From: Hyphomonas sp. | Lineage (GTDB): Bacteria > Pseudomonadota > Alphaproteobacteria > Caulobacterales > Hyphomonadaceae | Length of the DNA: 16,581 nucleotides | Direction: 5' to 3' | Assembly (NCBI GenBank): GCA_024743015.1 | Contig: JANSXJ010000043.1 | Coordinates: forward strand, 1-16,581 | Shown: in pieces, positions 1-8,096 of the stretch | How the letters are laid out: the number at the start of each line of letters is the position of its first letter | How positions within the stretch are numbered: position 1 is the first letter of the stretch | Made by a program: the position numbers and the translations under genes | The notes under the pieces: generated by a model | Seen by the model: the letters and a program-made list of their open reading frames with translations, nothing else | Told to the model about the DNA's origin: nothing | Databases searched by the model: none

Positions 1-609
1 CACATCAGCGACGCTGACCGAGCGACCCAAATCGTGCGCAAAAACGGCAAGCTTTTCCGTCTCCGCATTCGCAAGACTGCGATGCCCTGGCAAGCCTCCG
101 ACAAATTCCGATAGCGCGTCGGGATCGATCTCGACGTTTCGTGATTGCAGGAAGGATCGGACAAGCTCTGACATGTCCGCATCGCTGTCGGAAAACAGAT
201 GCAACGCTGCCGCATTCGGCGCAGCTTCGAAAGCGGTGCGCAGTTTTGACCGTGTGTTGAGGCTGCCATTCTGCAAGACGAGTTTGGCGGCTACGCGTTC
301 CGGAGGGAATTCGAGCACCTCCTTCATCAGCGAGAAGAGCTTTTCCCCCTTGGTGCGGATTCGGATAATCGTGCCTTCGCCCAAAAGAGAAACCGCTTCG
401 AGCGAATCGAACAGGATGGCGGGTTCGCGTTTCACCTCGTCCTCGTCCAGCGTCAGGACAGTCGCGGGTTCATCTTTCATCCAGGCCTTGATGAGCGCGT
501 TCGCAGCATCGGCGACGACGCCTTCATCATCGCCAAAGATCAGGGCAAACGGACAGGCGGGATCGGGCTTCTTGGCAAAACGCTCCGCACGATTGCCCTG
601 CAGCTTCAT
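1..609 (-). CDS. holA: DNA polymerase III subunit delta (clamp loader), partial
   Basis: The first 203 codons of a leftward gene are present; the rest lies beyond the left edge of the window, and there is no stop in this frame. The translation begins MKLQGNRAERFAKKPDP and continues through CPFALIFGDDEGVV, VSLLGEGTIIRIRTKGEKLF and LVLQNGSLNTRSKLRTAFE, the pattern of the delta subunit N-terminal AAA+-like domain. Delta opens the beta sliding clamp inside the DNA polymerase III clamp-loader complex. The family is usually about 340 residues, so some 140 C-terminal residues are missing. The ATG at 609..607 overlaps the lptE stop as ATGA, implying translational coupling and membership of the DUF3576-leuS-lptE-holA operon. 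The family call rests on overall resemblance and on this well-known alphaproteobacterial order; it is confident but not checked by a search. Confidence 0.9.
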   Translation of the reverse strand, partial: MKLQGNRAERFAKKPDPACPFALIFGDDEGVVADAANALIKAWMKDEPATVLTLDEDEVKREPAILFDSLEAVSLLGEGTIIRIRTKGEKLFSLMKEVLEFPPERVAAKLVLQNGSLNTRSKLRTAFEAAPNAAALHLFSDSDADMSELVRSFLQSRNVEIDPDALSEFVGGLPGHRSLANAETEKLAVFAHDLGRSVSVADV

Positions 610-1070
610 TCGGCGCTCGCGGTCTTGATGCGCAAATCATCAGCGATGCGCCGGGCCAGAAGCAGCATAGCGCGGTCCGTGGCATCAATCTGTGCTGTAA
701 TATCCGAGAAGGGTGCATCTGGAACCAGGAAGCTGGTCTCAGCGGAGGATCGGCCTGAAATGGCTGTTCCCGCATATGCAAACACATAGTCTGCCCGAAC
801 GATGATATCGGTTCGCGTCGCCGCTTCATCCGGTTGTAGCGCCAGACGGCCAATCCGCTCATCCAGTTCGATTTCGAGACGGCCCGGAGCTTCTATCCCA
901 GGCAGGCCAGGCGCCAACTCCTGTAACAAGGCCTTGCGCAGGGCGTGACCGGCGCGTCCATCGATCTGGCCGACCTGTATGTTCCCAGTCGATGCATTGT
1001 TCGCATAGAGCGGCGTAAATCCACAGGCGGAAAGCGTCAGGGCCAGAAGAGCGATTGCAAACTGTCTCAT
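606..1070 (-). CDS. lptE: LPS assembly lipoprotein LptE
   Basis: A 154-residue protein starting [20 protein letters not shown]. It has a short positively charged N-terminus, a hydrophobic stretch and a lipobox (L-S-A-C, Cys16), followed by the G-F-T-P-L-Y sequence typical of LptE. LptE is an outer-membrane lipoprotein that plugs the LptD barrel and helps place lipopolysaccharide in the outer leaflet. The body contains VGQIDGRAGHALRKALLQEL and a run of short beta-prone segments, as expected for the family (about 150-200 residues). The ATG at 1070 overlaps the leuS stop by one base (TGATG). A GTG one codon upstream, at 1073, would give a 4-base GTGA overlap and is a possible alternative. Its stop overlaps the holA start. 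Transcription presumably comes from a promoter upstream of the DUF3576 gene. Confidence 0.92.
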   Translation of the reverse strand: MRQFAIALLALTLSACGFTPLYANNASTGNIQVGQIDGRAGHALRKALLQELAPGLPGIEAPGRLEIELDERIGRLALQPDEAATRTDIIVRADYVFAYAGTAISGRSSAETSFLVPDAPFSDITAQIDATDRAMLLLARRIADDLRIKTASAE

Positions 1071-3661
1071 CACACTACGATATTCACGATCCGGCCTGGA
1101 ACCACAATCACTTTCTTGATGTCTTTGTCAGCAATGAAAGCCTGCAATGCCGGGAGTGAGAGGGCAGCTGCCTCGACGTCTTCCTTGCTCGCGGTCTTGG
1201 CAACGGAAATCTCGGCTCTCCGTTTGCCGTTGACCTGAATGGGCATGGTCACGCTGTCTTCAACGAGCAGGGACGGATCGATTTCTGGCCAGGCAGCAGC
1301 TGAACAAAGCCCCTCGCCATCGATCAGTGACCAGCACTCTTCGGCCAGATGCGGCATGAATGGAACGAGGCACCGCGCCAGCATGTAAGCGCCTTCAAAA
1401 CGGGCATAGAGCAGGTCATTGCCGCCCTGCTCAGCCTTTTTCAAAGTGCTGACCCATTCGTGGATCGTTGCGATGGCGGAGTTGAACCGAAACTCCTCAA
1501 TCGCCTTGTCGATGGCGTGAACCGCTTTGTGCGATGCCCGGCGCAGCGCCGTTGCGACGTCGCTGTCGGAAGGCTCGCCATCACGCGGCTCCTCGCTCAG
1601 CGTGTTGAAGATCCCCCACACGCGCTGCACGAAGCGCCCTGCGCCTTCAGCGCCGGACTGCGTCCATTCAACATCGCGCTCGGGCGGACTGTCGGACAGG
1701 ACGAACCAGCGCGCCGTGTCCGCACCAAATGTTCCAATGATGCTGTCGGGGTCGACCGTATTCTTCTTCGACTTGGACATTTTTTCGATCGGGCCAACCG
1801 TAACCGGCATACCGGTGCCAATCTCAAACCAGGCATCACCTTTCTGCTCGAGCTCAGCGGGTGGTAGCCATCGGCCATCCTCGGACTTGTAGGTCTCGTG
1901 CGTCACCATGCCTTGCGTAAACAGGCCTGCGAACGGTTCGCCGCTTGGCAAGTCAACTTCGCCGACATCTCGCATCGCCCGGGTAAAGAAGCGCGCATAG
2001 AGCAAGTGCAGGACGGCGTGCTCAACCCCGCCGACATATTGATCGACCGGCAACCAATAGGCCCGCTCTTTCGGATCATCGACGCTAGCGAAGCGGGTGA
2101 AATACCAGCTGGAATCATTGAACGTATCGAGCGTGTCGGTCTCGCGCTGCGCCGCTTTTCCGCAGGTGGGGCAGTCGACTTCTTTCCAGGTCGCATGATG
2201 TACGAGAGGATTGCCCGGCTTGTCGAAGCTGACATCATCAGGAAGCTTCACAGGCAGATCTGCGACAGGGACCGGCACGATGCCGCAATCCGCGCAATGG
2301 ATGACCGGAATCGGGCAGCCCCAATAGCGCTGGCGAGAAACACCCCAATCACGCAGACGATAATTCACAGTGCCCTGGCCGAGGCCCATTTCCTCGATCC
2401 GGGAAATCGCGAGCGAAATTGCCTCGTCGACAGGTTTGCCATCCAGGAAACCCGAGTTCATGATCGAGCCCGGCCCGGTATAGGCAGCGTCCATGTCCGT
2501 GCCTTGGCCGGAGCTCACCCAGGCCTCTGACGCGGCGTCTTTGTCAGACGGCTTCACCACAGGCAAAATGGGAAGGTCATATTTGCGGGCGAAGTCGAAA
2601 TCGCGCTGGTCATGAGCCGGGCAGGCAAAGATCGCCCCGGTGCCATAGCCCATGAGCACAAAATTCGCGACATAGACCGGCAAGTCGCGGCCTTCGATGA
2701 AAGGATGCGAGACGGTAAGGCCCGTGTCGAAGCCCATTTTCGGGGCTTTCTCGATGTCGGCTTCCGAGGTTCCGACCTTGGCGCATTCGGCGCGAAACTC
2801 GGCCAGATCCGTATTCGTTTCAGCCATCGCGATGGTTAAGGGATGATCTGGCGACAGCGCGACAAAGCTCGCCCCGAACAGCGTGTCCGGGCGGGTGGTG
2901 AAAATCTCAATCCCGGACTCGTGATCTTGAGGCGCCTCTCCCGCCCATTCAAACCGCATCTGCAAGCCTTCAGACCGACCGATCCAATTGGCCTGCATGG
3001 TCCGGACTTTCTCCGGCCAGCGATCAAGCTTCTGAACTTCCTCAAGCAAGTCTTCAGCATAGTCGGTAATGCGGAAGAACCATTGCACCAGCTCGCGCTG
3101 CTCAACCGGGGCACCAGAGCGCCAGCCCTTGCCATCAATCACCTGCTCATTGGCGAGCACAGTGTTATCGACCGGGTCCCAATTCACTTTGGCGTTCTTC
3201 TGATAGACCAGCCCCTTATCCATGAATTTCAGGAACAGGCGCTGCTGCTCGCCATAATAGTCTGGGTCGCAGGTTGCAAACTCGCGCGACCAGTCGAGCG
3301 ACAAGCCAAGCTTCTCGAACTGGGCTTTCATCGCAGCGATGTTCTGATAGGTCCAATCGCCCGGATGAACGCCCTTCTCCATGGCTGCGTTTTCCGCGGG
3401 CATTCCGAAAGCGTCCCACCCCATCGGGTGCAAGACGTTGTAGCCTTTGGCTTTCTTGTGCCGCGCCACCACGTCGCCCATGGCATAGTTGCGGACATGC
3501 CCCATGTGCAGCCGCCCAGACGGATACGGGAACATTTCCAGGACATAGGCTTTTGGCATATCGCCCGCGTCAGCAGGTGACTTGGCTTTGAAGAGCTCAG
3601 CCTTTTCCCAGGCTTCACGCCACTTGGGTTCCGCCTCTTGCGGATTGTATCTTGAGGCCAT
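1070..3661 (-). CDS. leuS: leucyl-tRNA synthetase
   Basis: A class I aminoacyl-tRNA synthetase of 863 residues, the usual size for bacterial LeuRS, which charges tRNA-Leu with leucine in the cytoplasm. Counting from MASRYNP, the HIGH-type motif is HMGH at about 52-55, inside [17 protein letters not shown]. The CP1 editing insertion spans roughly 225-425, with TTRPDT near 255 and [16 protein letters not shown] near 341, including the conserved editing-site Asp. A CADCG/CPTCG pair (near 456 and 497) suggests a zinc site. The KMSKS loop is exact at about 627-631, followed by the anticodon-binding domain. An in-frame ATG at 3673 adds four residues. I prefer 3661 because homologues begin MASRYNP and a GGGGGAGG run lies just ahead, although its spacing is short. 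It sits 23 bases after the DUF3576 gene and overlaps lptE. Confidence 0.97.
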   Translation of the reverse strand: MASRYNPQEAEPKWREAWEKAELFKAKSPADAGDMPKAYVLEMFPYPSGRLHMGHVRNYAMGDVVARHKKAKGYNVLHPMGWDAFGMPAENAAMEKGVHPGDWTYQNIAAMKAQFEKLGLSLDWSREFATCDPDYYGEQQRLFLKFMDKGLVYQKNAKVNWDPVDNTVLANEQVIDGKGWRSGAPVEQRELVQWFFRITDYAEDLLEEVQKLDRWPEKVRTMQANWIGRSEGLQMRFEWAGEAPQDHESGIEIFTTRPDTLFGASFVALSPDHPLTIAMAETNTDLAEFRAECAKVGTSEADIEKAPKMGFDTGLTVSHPFIEGRDLPVYVANFVLMGYGTGAIFACPAHDQRDFDFARKYDLPILPVVKPSDKDAASEAWVSSGQGTDMDAAYTGPGSIMNSGFLDGKPVDEAISLAISRIEEMGLGQGTVNYRLRDWGVSRQRYWGCPIPVIHCADCGIVPVPVADLPVKLPDDVSFDKPGNPLVHHATWKEVDCPTCGKAAQRETDTLDTFNDSSWYFTRFASVDDPKERAYWLPVDQYVGGVEHAVLHLLYARFFTRAMRDVGEVDLPSGEPFAGLFTQGMVTHETYKSEDGRWLPPAELEQKGDAWFEIGTGMPVTVGPIEKMSKSKKNTVDPDSIIGTFGADTARWFVLSDSPPERDVEWTQSGAEGAGRFVQRVWGIFNTLSEEPRDGEPSDSDVATALRRASHKAVHAIDKAIEEFRFNSAIATIHEWVSTLKKAEQGGNDLLYARFEGAYMLARCLVPFMPHLAEECWSLIDGEGLCSAAAWPEIDPSLLVEDSVTMPIQVNGKRRAEISVAKTASKEDVEAAALSLPALQAFIADKDIKKVIVVPGRIVNIVV

Positions 3662-3684
3662 GGCCTCCCCCATAAATTTTTAAA

Positions 3685-4116
3685 CTAGTCGAGTTCGGAG
3701 GCTTTGAGATTGCGCGCCCGTGATAGGATCGCGTTCTCAAGCTGGATGCCAGTCTCTGGATCGGCATCCGCATCGACCCAGGTTCCATCCTGATTCACTT
3801 GCCGGAACACGGAGACTTTCACCCCGTCCGCACGCAAGCGGGAATCAAGAATATAAACCGTCGCCTTGACGCGCTCATCCGGAGCACTCTCGAACGCGCG
3901 CCAATCATAAATGATCGTGCCGCCATAGGGATCCGCTGTCACCAAGGGTAGCGAATCGAGCGTATCAAGGCTGGCACGCCAGAGGTACGGGTTCGCGCCG
4001 CCGGTAATTTCCTCAACCACGCGGGTTTCGACATTATTGTTGCCGCCGCCGAAGACACAGCCAGATAGCGCGACTGCGCCAAAAGCTGCTGTGATCAGGG
4101 TTGATACTGCCTTCAT
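3685..4116 (-). CDS. DUF3576 family lipoprotein
   Basis: A 143-residue predicted lipoprotein beginning MKAVSTLITAAFGAVALSGC, with a clear lipobox (L-S-G-C, Cys20) followed by a Gly/Asn-rich linker. The mature part carries NPYLWRASLDTLDSLPL, DPYGGTIIYDW and ERVKATVYILDSRLRADGVK, matching the DUF3576 family found immediately upstream of leuS in many alphaproteobacteria. Its molecular role is not known to me; the envelope location follows from the lipobox. An in-frame start at 4152 would prepend 12 residues ahead of the signal peptide, so the ATG at 4116 is preferred; a GGGAA lies 8 bases upstream. It is the promoter-proximal gene of the leuS-lptE-holA operon and diverges from the porin gene across 117 bases. 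Confidence 0.88.
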   Translation of the reverse strand: MKAVSTLITAAFGAVALSGCVFGGGNNNVETRVVEEITGGANPYLWRASLDTLDSLPLVTADPYGGTIIYDWRAFESAPDERVKATVYILDSRLRADGVKVSVFRQVNQDGTWVDADADPETGIQLENAILSRARNLKASELD

Positions 4117-4151
4117 ATTGTCATTTCCCGTTGGCAAGGTCTTGTTGAACA

Positions 4152-4186
4152 ACAGTCTCTATAGCACCTGAAACTGAGCCTGCCAG
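4152..4186 (-). promoter_or_regulatory. possible sigma70-type promoter of the DUF3576-leuS-lptE-holA operon
   Basis: On the minus strand an extended -10-like element, TGCTATAG (4166..4159), is preceded after a 16-base spacer by CTGGCA (4186..4181) as a -35-like element. Transcription would start near 4152, leaving a leader of about 36 bases before the ATG at 4116. The geometry is good but the -35 match is only moderate. It was found by eye in the short divergent intergenic region, where a promoter is expected. Confidence 0.35.
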
Positions 4187-4233
4187 TGCCGATATGCGAT
4201 CAGGTCCGCCCCAGCCGAAGGAAGTCCCACATT

Positions 4234-5406
4234 ATGAGACACGTCTACATAATCGCCCCGTGTCTGCTGCTGGCATTACCGGGCTATGCGCAAAGCGGCG
4301 CCCCGCTCGAAACAGAGTTCGAGCTCGAATCTGTAACCGTGGTGACGCCTCTCTCTGATGCTGACTCCGAAGTTGATACAGAGACCGTGCTCGGCGAGCT
4401 CTCTCTCACAGGTCAATCAGAAAAAGTGCTCGAGAGCGGCCTACGCATTCGCGCGCGAGGGGCCTTGAGACTGCAGCGGGATCACCCAACGCGTCCTGGC
4501 GGAACCGGCGGGTTCGGTAATGATCCATTGGCCGCGACTGGCGCATTCTCTGGCTTGTCGCCGGCCCCGCTCATCACGGCGAGCGATCTGCGCGCTCGGC
4601 TCGAGACGGCATACCTGCAAGTTGATGGTGGATATGGAGAAGTGCGGATCGGAAAAGACTCGGGCGTGGCCAACCGATTTTATGAAGGTGCAAAGTCAGT
4701 GCTGTCACATGGACGGCTCGATTCCTCTTTGCTGGATCCCACCGGCCTTTCGACGGTTCGGACACGCAATGACCTGACCGGTCCGAGCGCTAAATTTTCT
4801 TATGCAAGTCCGCGCCTGATCGGCGTCCGCGCGGGCGTGAGCTTTACGCCAGAAGCCGACGCAGACGGCCTCGATCGACGGCCAGCCTCGAGCGCGAGCG
4901 GACTCGCCCCTGAGACGCAAAATGCAATCGAACTCGCCTTGAACGCGAGTCGGCGTTTTCGCGACTCAGGCGTTCGTGTCGATGTCGGGCTCGGCTGGGC
5001 AAGCGGAGATGTGCCTGCGACCGCCTTGACGCCGCAATACGGCAGTATCGAATCCTGGTCGGCGGGCACCCGGATCGAGAAAGATGACTGGACGTTTGGA
5101 GCCTCCTGGCTGTCGTCGGACAATGGCCTGCCTGAAAGCGACTATTCTGCCTGGAGCACAGGCCTGCACAAGGAAGCTTACAACACTGAATTTTCTGCAG
5201 AATATGGCGAATCCACAGATGATGGCGTGGGTCTCGACTCGCAAAGTTGGCGGATCGGCGCGGCCCGCCAGGTCACACCCGACACACGGCTTGCGATCGC
5301 TTATCTCCAGGACGAGATTGAGACCCCTCTCCGGCAACAGCGCTCTGAGGGCATTGTTGTCGAAATCACACTCTCACAAAAAATTGTCCGGATAACTGGA
5401 AATTAA
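4234..5406 (+). CDS. porin-like outer-membrane beta-barrel protein
   Basis: A 390-residue secreted protein starting MRHVYIIAPCLLLALPGYAQ, with a type I signal peptide probably cut after Y-A-Q. The mature part is rich in alternating polar/hydrophobic strands and contains YGEVRIGKDSGVA, STVRTRNDLTGPSAKFSYASPR and repeated strand-turn units such as WTFGASWLSSDN. These resemble Gram-negative porins of the Porin_4 type, which form diffusion channels in the outer membrane. An in-frame ATG at 4186 would add 16 charged residues before the signal peptide; the 4234 start has AAGGAAG nine bases upstream and is preferred. The protein ends in R-I-T-G-N rather than the terminal Phe/Tyr/Trp typical of barrel proteins; see findings. 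Substrate specificity cannot be read from the sequence. The next gene starts 50 bases later on the same strand. Confidence 0.75.
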   Translation: MRHVYIIAPCLLLALPGYAQSGAPLETEFELESVTVVTPLSDADSEVDTETVLGELSLTGQSEKVLESGLRIRARGALRLQRDHPTRPGGTGGFGNDPLAATGAFSGLSPAPLITASDLRARLETAYLQVDGGYGEVRIGKDSGVANRFYEGAKSVLSHGRLDSSLLDPTGLSTVRTRNDLTGPSAKFSYASPRLIGVRAGVSFTPEADADGLDRRPASSASGLAPETQNAIELALNASRRFRDSGVRVDVGLGWASGDVPATALTPQYGSIESWSAGTRIEKDDWTFGASWLSSDNGLPESDYSAWSTGLHKEAYNTEFSAEYGESTDDGVGLDSQSWRIGAARQVTPDTRLAIAYLQDEIETPLRQQRSEGIVVEITLSQKIVRITGN

Positions 5407-5456
5407 GGTTCTATTAACTGAAGTGACTGCTATCTAGTGCGCAGGAGTGTCTAAAA

Positions 5457-5891
5457 ATGCGCGTTCTTGCGGCATCTCTCGTAATGTTTGGTGGCTGCGC
5501 CCTTCCGGCGATGGCCCAGCAAGCCGTGCCTGAAATGCCTGCGCCCACGATCTCCGAAACCGATCAAGCTGAGCCGGACTGGTTCCAGAAGTTCAGCCTC
5601 AATGGCGCAAATCTCGATTCGCCTATCTGGCAGTCCAGCCCTGCACAAACTTTCAACCTCGCCTGGATCAAAGGGGATCGTTGGAGTCTCAGCCTGGATC
5701 TGACATCACGTGGCGAGGGCTCGCCGCTCCCGCGCGAGGAAATGCTGGCCGAAGCTGAATTCCGCATCACCCCTCGTATCTCGGTTGGCGGTGAGCTGAC
5801 AATCGGTGCTGAGGAACTTGATGACACGGCACAGTGGGAAGATCAGGAAATCGAAGCTGGCATCCGACTTCGCTCCGCTTTCAAATTCTAG
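5457..5891 (+). CDS. small periplasmic protein, NtrZ-like
   Basis: A 144-residue protein with an N-terminal signal peptide ([20 protein letters not shown], cleavage probably before QQAVPE). A Pro/Glu-rich linker follows, then a domain of alternating strands: [38 protein letters not shown] and the C-terminal [12 protein letters not shown]. The last segments resemble the NtrZ family of alphaproteobacterial periplasmic proteins, reported in Caulobacter to act on the NtrY sensor kinase. I recall this pattern from memory, so the name is provisional; a small outer-membrane beta-strand protein is the alternative, since it ends in Phe. AGGAG lies nine bases before the ATG. It may be co-transcribed with the porin gene and converges on tsaD, sharing the four bases of its stop region. 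Confidence 0.6.
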   Translation: MRVLAASLVMFGGCALPAMAQQAVPEMPAPTISETDQAEPDWFQKFSLNGANLDSPIWQSSPAQTFNLAWIKGDRWSLSLDLTSRGEGSPLPREEMLAEAEFRITPRISVGGELTIGAEELDDTAQWEDQEIEAGIRLRSAFKF

Positions 5892-6985
5892 GCTTTAGCG
5901 CCTTTTTTACCCCCGCCATAAGCCGGATCTGCTTGCGCGGATGTCTCATCTAACGGCCAACGCGGACGTGCAGCGAAGGCCAGACCTGTCTCATCAACCA
6001 ATCCTGTCGCTAGCCTCTCGGCCCCCGCCAGAGCGATCATCGCGGCATTATCCGTACAGTGTCTGAGTGGCGGGGCGATCAGCATCGCCCCAGCGTCTTC
6101 GGCAACCATCTCCAGCGCAGCCCGGATCGTCTTATTGGCCGCCACGCCGCCAGCTACCACGAACCGTATCGCACCATCATGCCGGCCCTTAAAGTCTTCA
6201 AGCGCGCGTTTTGTTTTACCAGACAGACAATCTGTGACCGCTCGCTGGAAGGACGCGCAAAGATCCGCTCGCCCCTGATCGTCGAGGGATTCGTTCTCCA
6301 CAACCCTTGCTGCAGCGGTTTTCAACCCGGCGAAACTGAAATCGAGGTTGGGGCGATTGAGGAGCGGACGCGGCAATTCAAAGCGCGCTGGATCCCCCTG
6401 CATCGCCAGGCGCTCAACAGCCGGGCCGCCCGGAAACCCAATACCGAGCGTCTTCGCGAGCTTGTCAAAGGCCTCCCCCGCCGCGTCGTCAATTGTCGAT
6501 CCGAGCCGGCGGGAAGAGCCCAACCCGGTAACCTCCAGAAACTGACAATGCCCGCCGCTGACCAGCAATAACAAATACGGGAACGGACACGTTTCTCCGA
6601 GTCTGGGCGACAGCGCGTGACCTTCCAGATGATTGATTGGAATGAATGGCTTCCCTGCGGCCATCGCTAGCGCTTTGCCGGTCATCATCCCGACCATCAC
6701 ACCGCCGATCAAGCCAGGTCCGGATGTCGCTGCTATGCCGTCCACCTCGGCCAGTGACAAACCGCTATCTTCAAGCGTCGCCGCGATCACTCTATCTGTG
6801 ATATCAGCATGGGCCCGGGCCGCGATTTCAGGAACGACCCCGCCATAGGGCGCATGTTCATCGATCTGACTGTGTACTTTTTCTGCCAGGATCTCGATCG
6901 TACCGCCCGGTCCGCGCCTCAGCACGGCCGCAGCAGTTTCGTCGCAGCTGGTCTCAATCCCCAGAATGATCACATAGTCAGACAT
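5888..6985 (-). CDS. tsaD: tRNA N6-threonylcarbamoyladenosine (t6A37) transferase TsaD
   Basis: A 365-residue Kae1/TsaD/Gcp family protein. It transfers the threonylcarbamoyl group from threonylcarbamoyl-AMP to A37 of ANN-decoding tRNAs, working with TsaB and TsaE in the cytoplasm. Visible motifs are [12 protein letters not shown] (about 10-21), SGPGLIGG, the metal-binding His pair in NHLEGH (His119, His123), LVSGGH, and HCTDNAAMI with the metal/catalytic Asp near 312. Length is typical. The frame stays open to 7075, adding 30 residues, but the family begins at [17 protein letters not shown], so the ATG at 6985 is preferred. No Shine-Dalgarno sequence precedes that ATG; see the leaderless-transcript finding. 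Its stop overlaps the convergent NtrZ-like gene, and the GH5 gene ends 40 bases upstream. The C-terminus has a Gly/Lys-rich tail. Confidence 0.96.
   Translation of the reverse strand: MSDYVIILGIETSCDETAAAVLRRGPGGTIEILAEKVHSQIDEHAPYGGVVPEIAARAHADITDRVIAATLEDSGLSLAEVDGIAATSGPGLIGGVMVGMMTGKALAMAAGKPFIPINHLEGHALSPRLGETCPFPYLLLLVSGGHCQFLEVTGLGSSRRLGSTIDDAAGEAFDKLAKTLGIGFPGGPAVERLAMQGDPARFELPRPLLNRPNLDFSFAGLKTAAARVVENESLDDQGRADLCASFQRAVTDCLSGKTKRALEDFKGRHDGAIRFVVAGGVAANKTIRAALEMVAEDAGAMLIAPPLRHCTDNAAMIALAGAERLATGLVDETGLAFAARPRWPLDETSAQADPAYGGGKKGAKA
5890..5908 (+). terminator. weak intrinsic terminator of the NtrZ-like gene, inside the tsaD 3' end
   Basis: Directly at the stop codon, AGGC (5890-5893) can pair with GCCT (5900-5903) across a 6-base loop, followed by an uninterrupted T run ending at 5908. 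The stem has only four pairs, so termination would be inefficient. The same bases encode the K-K-G-A-K-A tail of TsaD on the opposite strand, which alone could explain the T run. Confidence 0.3.
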
Positions 6986-6991
6986 GGCGCG

Positions 6992-7019
6992 GATATAGAC
7001 AGTTCGATGCCGACTTGAA
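6992..7019 (-). promoter_or_regulatory. possible tsaD promoter giving a leaderless transcript
   Basis: Minus-strand TATATC (6997..6992), which can also be read as CTATAT one base upstream, lies about 6 bases before the tsaD ATG at 6985. TTCAAG (7019..7014) lies upstream with a spacer of about 16 bases. If this is the -10 element, transcription would begin at or next to the ATG. The match is by eye, and the -35 is poor. Confidence 0.3.
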
Positions 7020-7025
7020 ACCGCC

Positions 7026-8018
7026 TCAGTCCAGCAAGGCTGACTTGAGTTGGGGAATCCAGGCTTCGGCTTCAACGTCGTAGGCTTTCAATTCACCGGC
7101 GAAATCCCAGTAACACCAGGACATGCCGCGCGCCTCAATTCCTTTGCGCAAGGCCCTCGTCCATCGCGCACGCTGGCGGACGGGAACGTTCTGGAACACG
7201 CCAAACTCTCCAACAAAGACCGGCATGCCGGATTCTGACTGCACCGCTTGCGCCGCATCCAGGCGACGTTTCATTTCCGCTCTGTCACTCCTCGAGCCCC
7301 ATTTCAGGCCGGTTTCTTCACGGTCCGTCCAATGAGCGCCCTGATGCGTAAAATCGAAAGGGATGTAATCATGATAGGTCAGCATGACCCGATCCGCGGT
7401 GACAGGCCGTGAGTCAATCAGCGCTTCCAATTGCCCCCAATCCGCCGTCCCGAGAATCACCCAGCGATCAGGGTGGTCTTGCCTGATACGCTCCAGCAAC
7501 CGCGCATTGAGGGCATCCGTGCGCCCCACGGTCATCTTTCGGTGCGGCTCATTAATTGTCTCAAAAATGAGATTCTCTGGCGCGCCTGCATAGTGCCGCG
7601 ATAGCTGATCCCAGAGCCCCTCCAGGCGGGGTTCATTTCGATCCGGATCGCTGTTGAGTTCGGAGAAATGGTGGACATTGACGATAATATTGAGGCCGAT
7701 CTCACTCGCCCAACCAATAATTTCGTCGACCCGCGCGAGCATCGCTGGATCAATTGTGTAAGGCGCTTCGCGTTCCGCGTGGACCGTCCATCGAACCGGT
7801 AGCCTGATCGTGTCGAATCCAGCCTGTTTCAATCGAACGAGATCCGAACGCCGTACGGTATAGCCCCACTGGCCCTCATACACAGCTTCCAGGGCGCTCC
7901 CCATATTCATACAACGCGAGATCGGAGACTCGACCACGGGATGCGAGTGCGACCCCACATCGCTGACATTAACGCAGCCCGCCAGGACCAGCCCCAGCGC
8001 CATCAGCACCTTGCGCAT
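7026..8018 (-). CDS. glycoside hydrolase family 5 (cellulase-like) lipoprotein
   Basis: A 330-residue predicted lipoprotein ([15 protein letters not shown], lipobox L-A-G-C, Cys15) with a GH5 TIM barrel. GH5 landmarks are all present: TIRLPVRW with Arg72, NVHHFS (His116/117), the acid/base Glu157 in [15 protein letters not shown] (His216, Tyr218), the nucleophile Glu271 in VFVGEFGVF, and the aromatic CYWDF (Trp304). It should therefore be a retaining beta-glycosidase, with endoglucanase or mannanase among the options. Substrate cannot be read from sequence. The frame is open to 8081, but the ATG at 8018 gives a clean signal peptide and has AGGAGA at suitable spacing. It lies between tsaD and hemC, with tsaD 40 bases downstream and hemC diverging across 78 bases. 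No carbohydrate-binding module or other carbohydrate gene is alongside. Confidence 0.9.
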   Translation of the reverse strand: MRKVLMALGLVLAGCVNVSDVGSHSHPVVESPISRCMNMGSALEAVYEGQWGYTVRRSDLVRLKQAGFDTIRLPVRWTVHAEREAPYTIDPAMLARVDEIIGWASEIGLNIIVNVHHFSELNSDPDRNEPRLEGLWDQLSRHYAGAPENLIFETINEPHRKMTVGRTDALNARLLERIRQDHPDRWVILGTADWGQLEALIDSRPVTADRVMLTYHDYIPFDFTHQGAHWTDREETGLKWGSRSDRAEMKRRLDAAQAVQSESGMPVFVGEFGVFQNVPVRQRARWTRALRKGIEARGMSWCYWDFAGELKAYDVEAEAWIPQLKSALLD

Positions 8019-8096
8019 ATTGTCTCTCCTGCCGCCCCCGGCTTGCGCGCCGAATAGATCAACCTTAGCTGGACTCAACACAGATTTGGAGCCGGG

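Noticed and set aside
2843..3580. 245-residue open frame on the plus strand inside leuS
   Set aside because: Antisense to the leuS catalytic and editing regions. No ribosome binding site or family resemblance; the same applies to the shorter frames at 1349-1867 and 1898-2530.
5407..5456. Promoter TTAACT/CTATCT ahead of the NtrZ-like gene
   Set aside because: The spacer is only about 10 bases and the start point would fall on the ribosome binding site.
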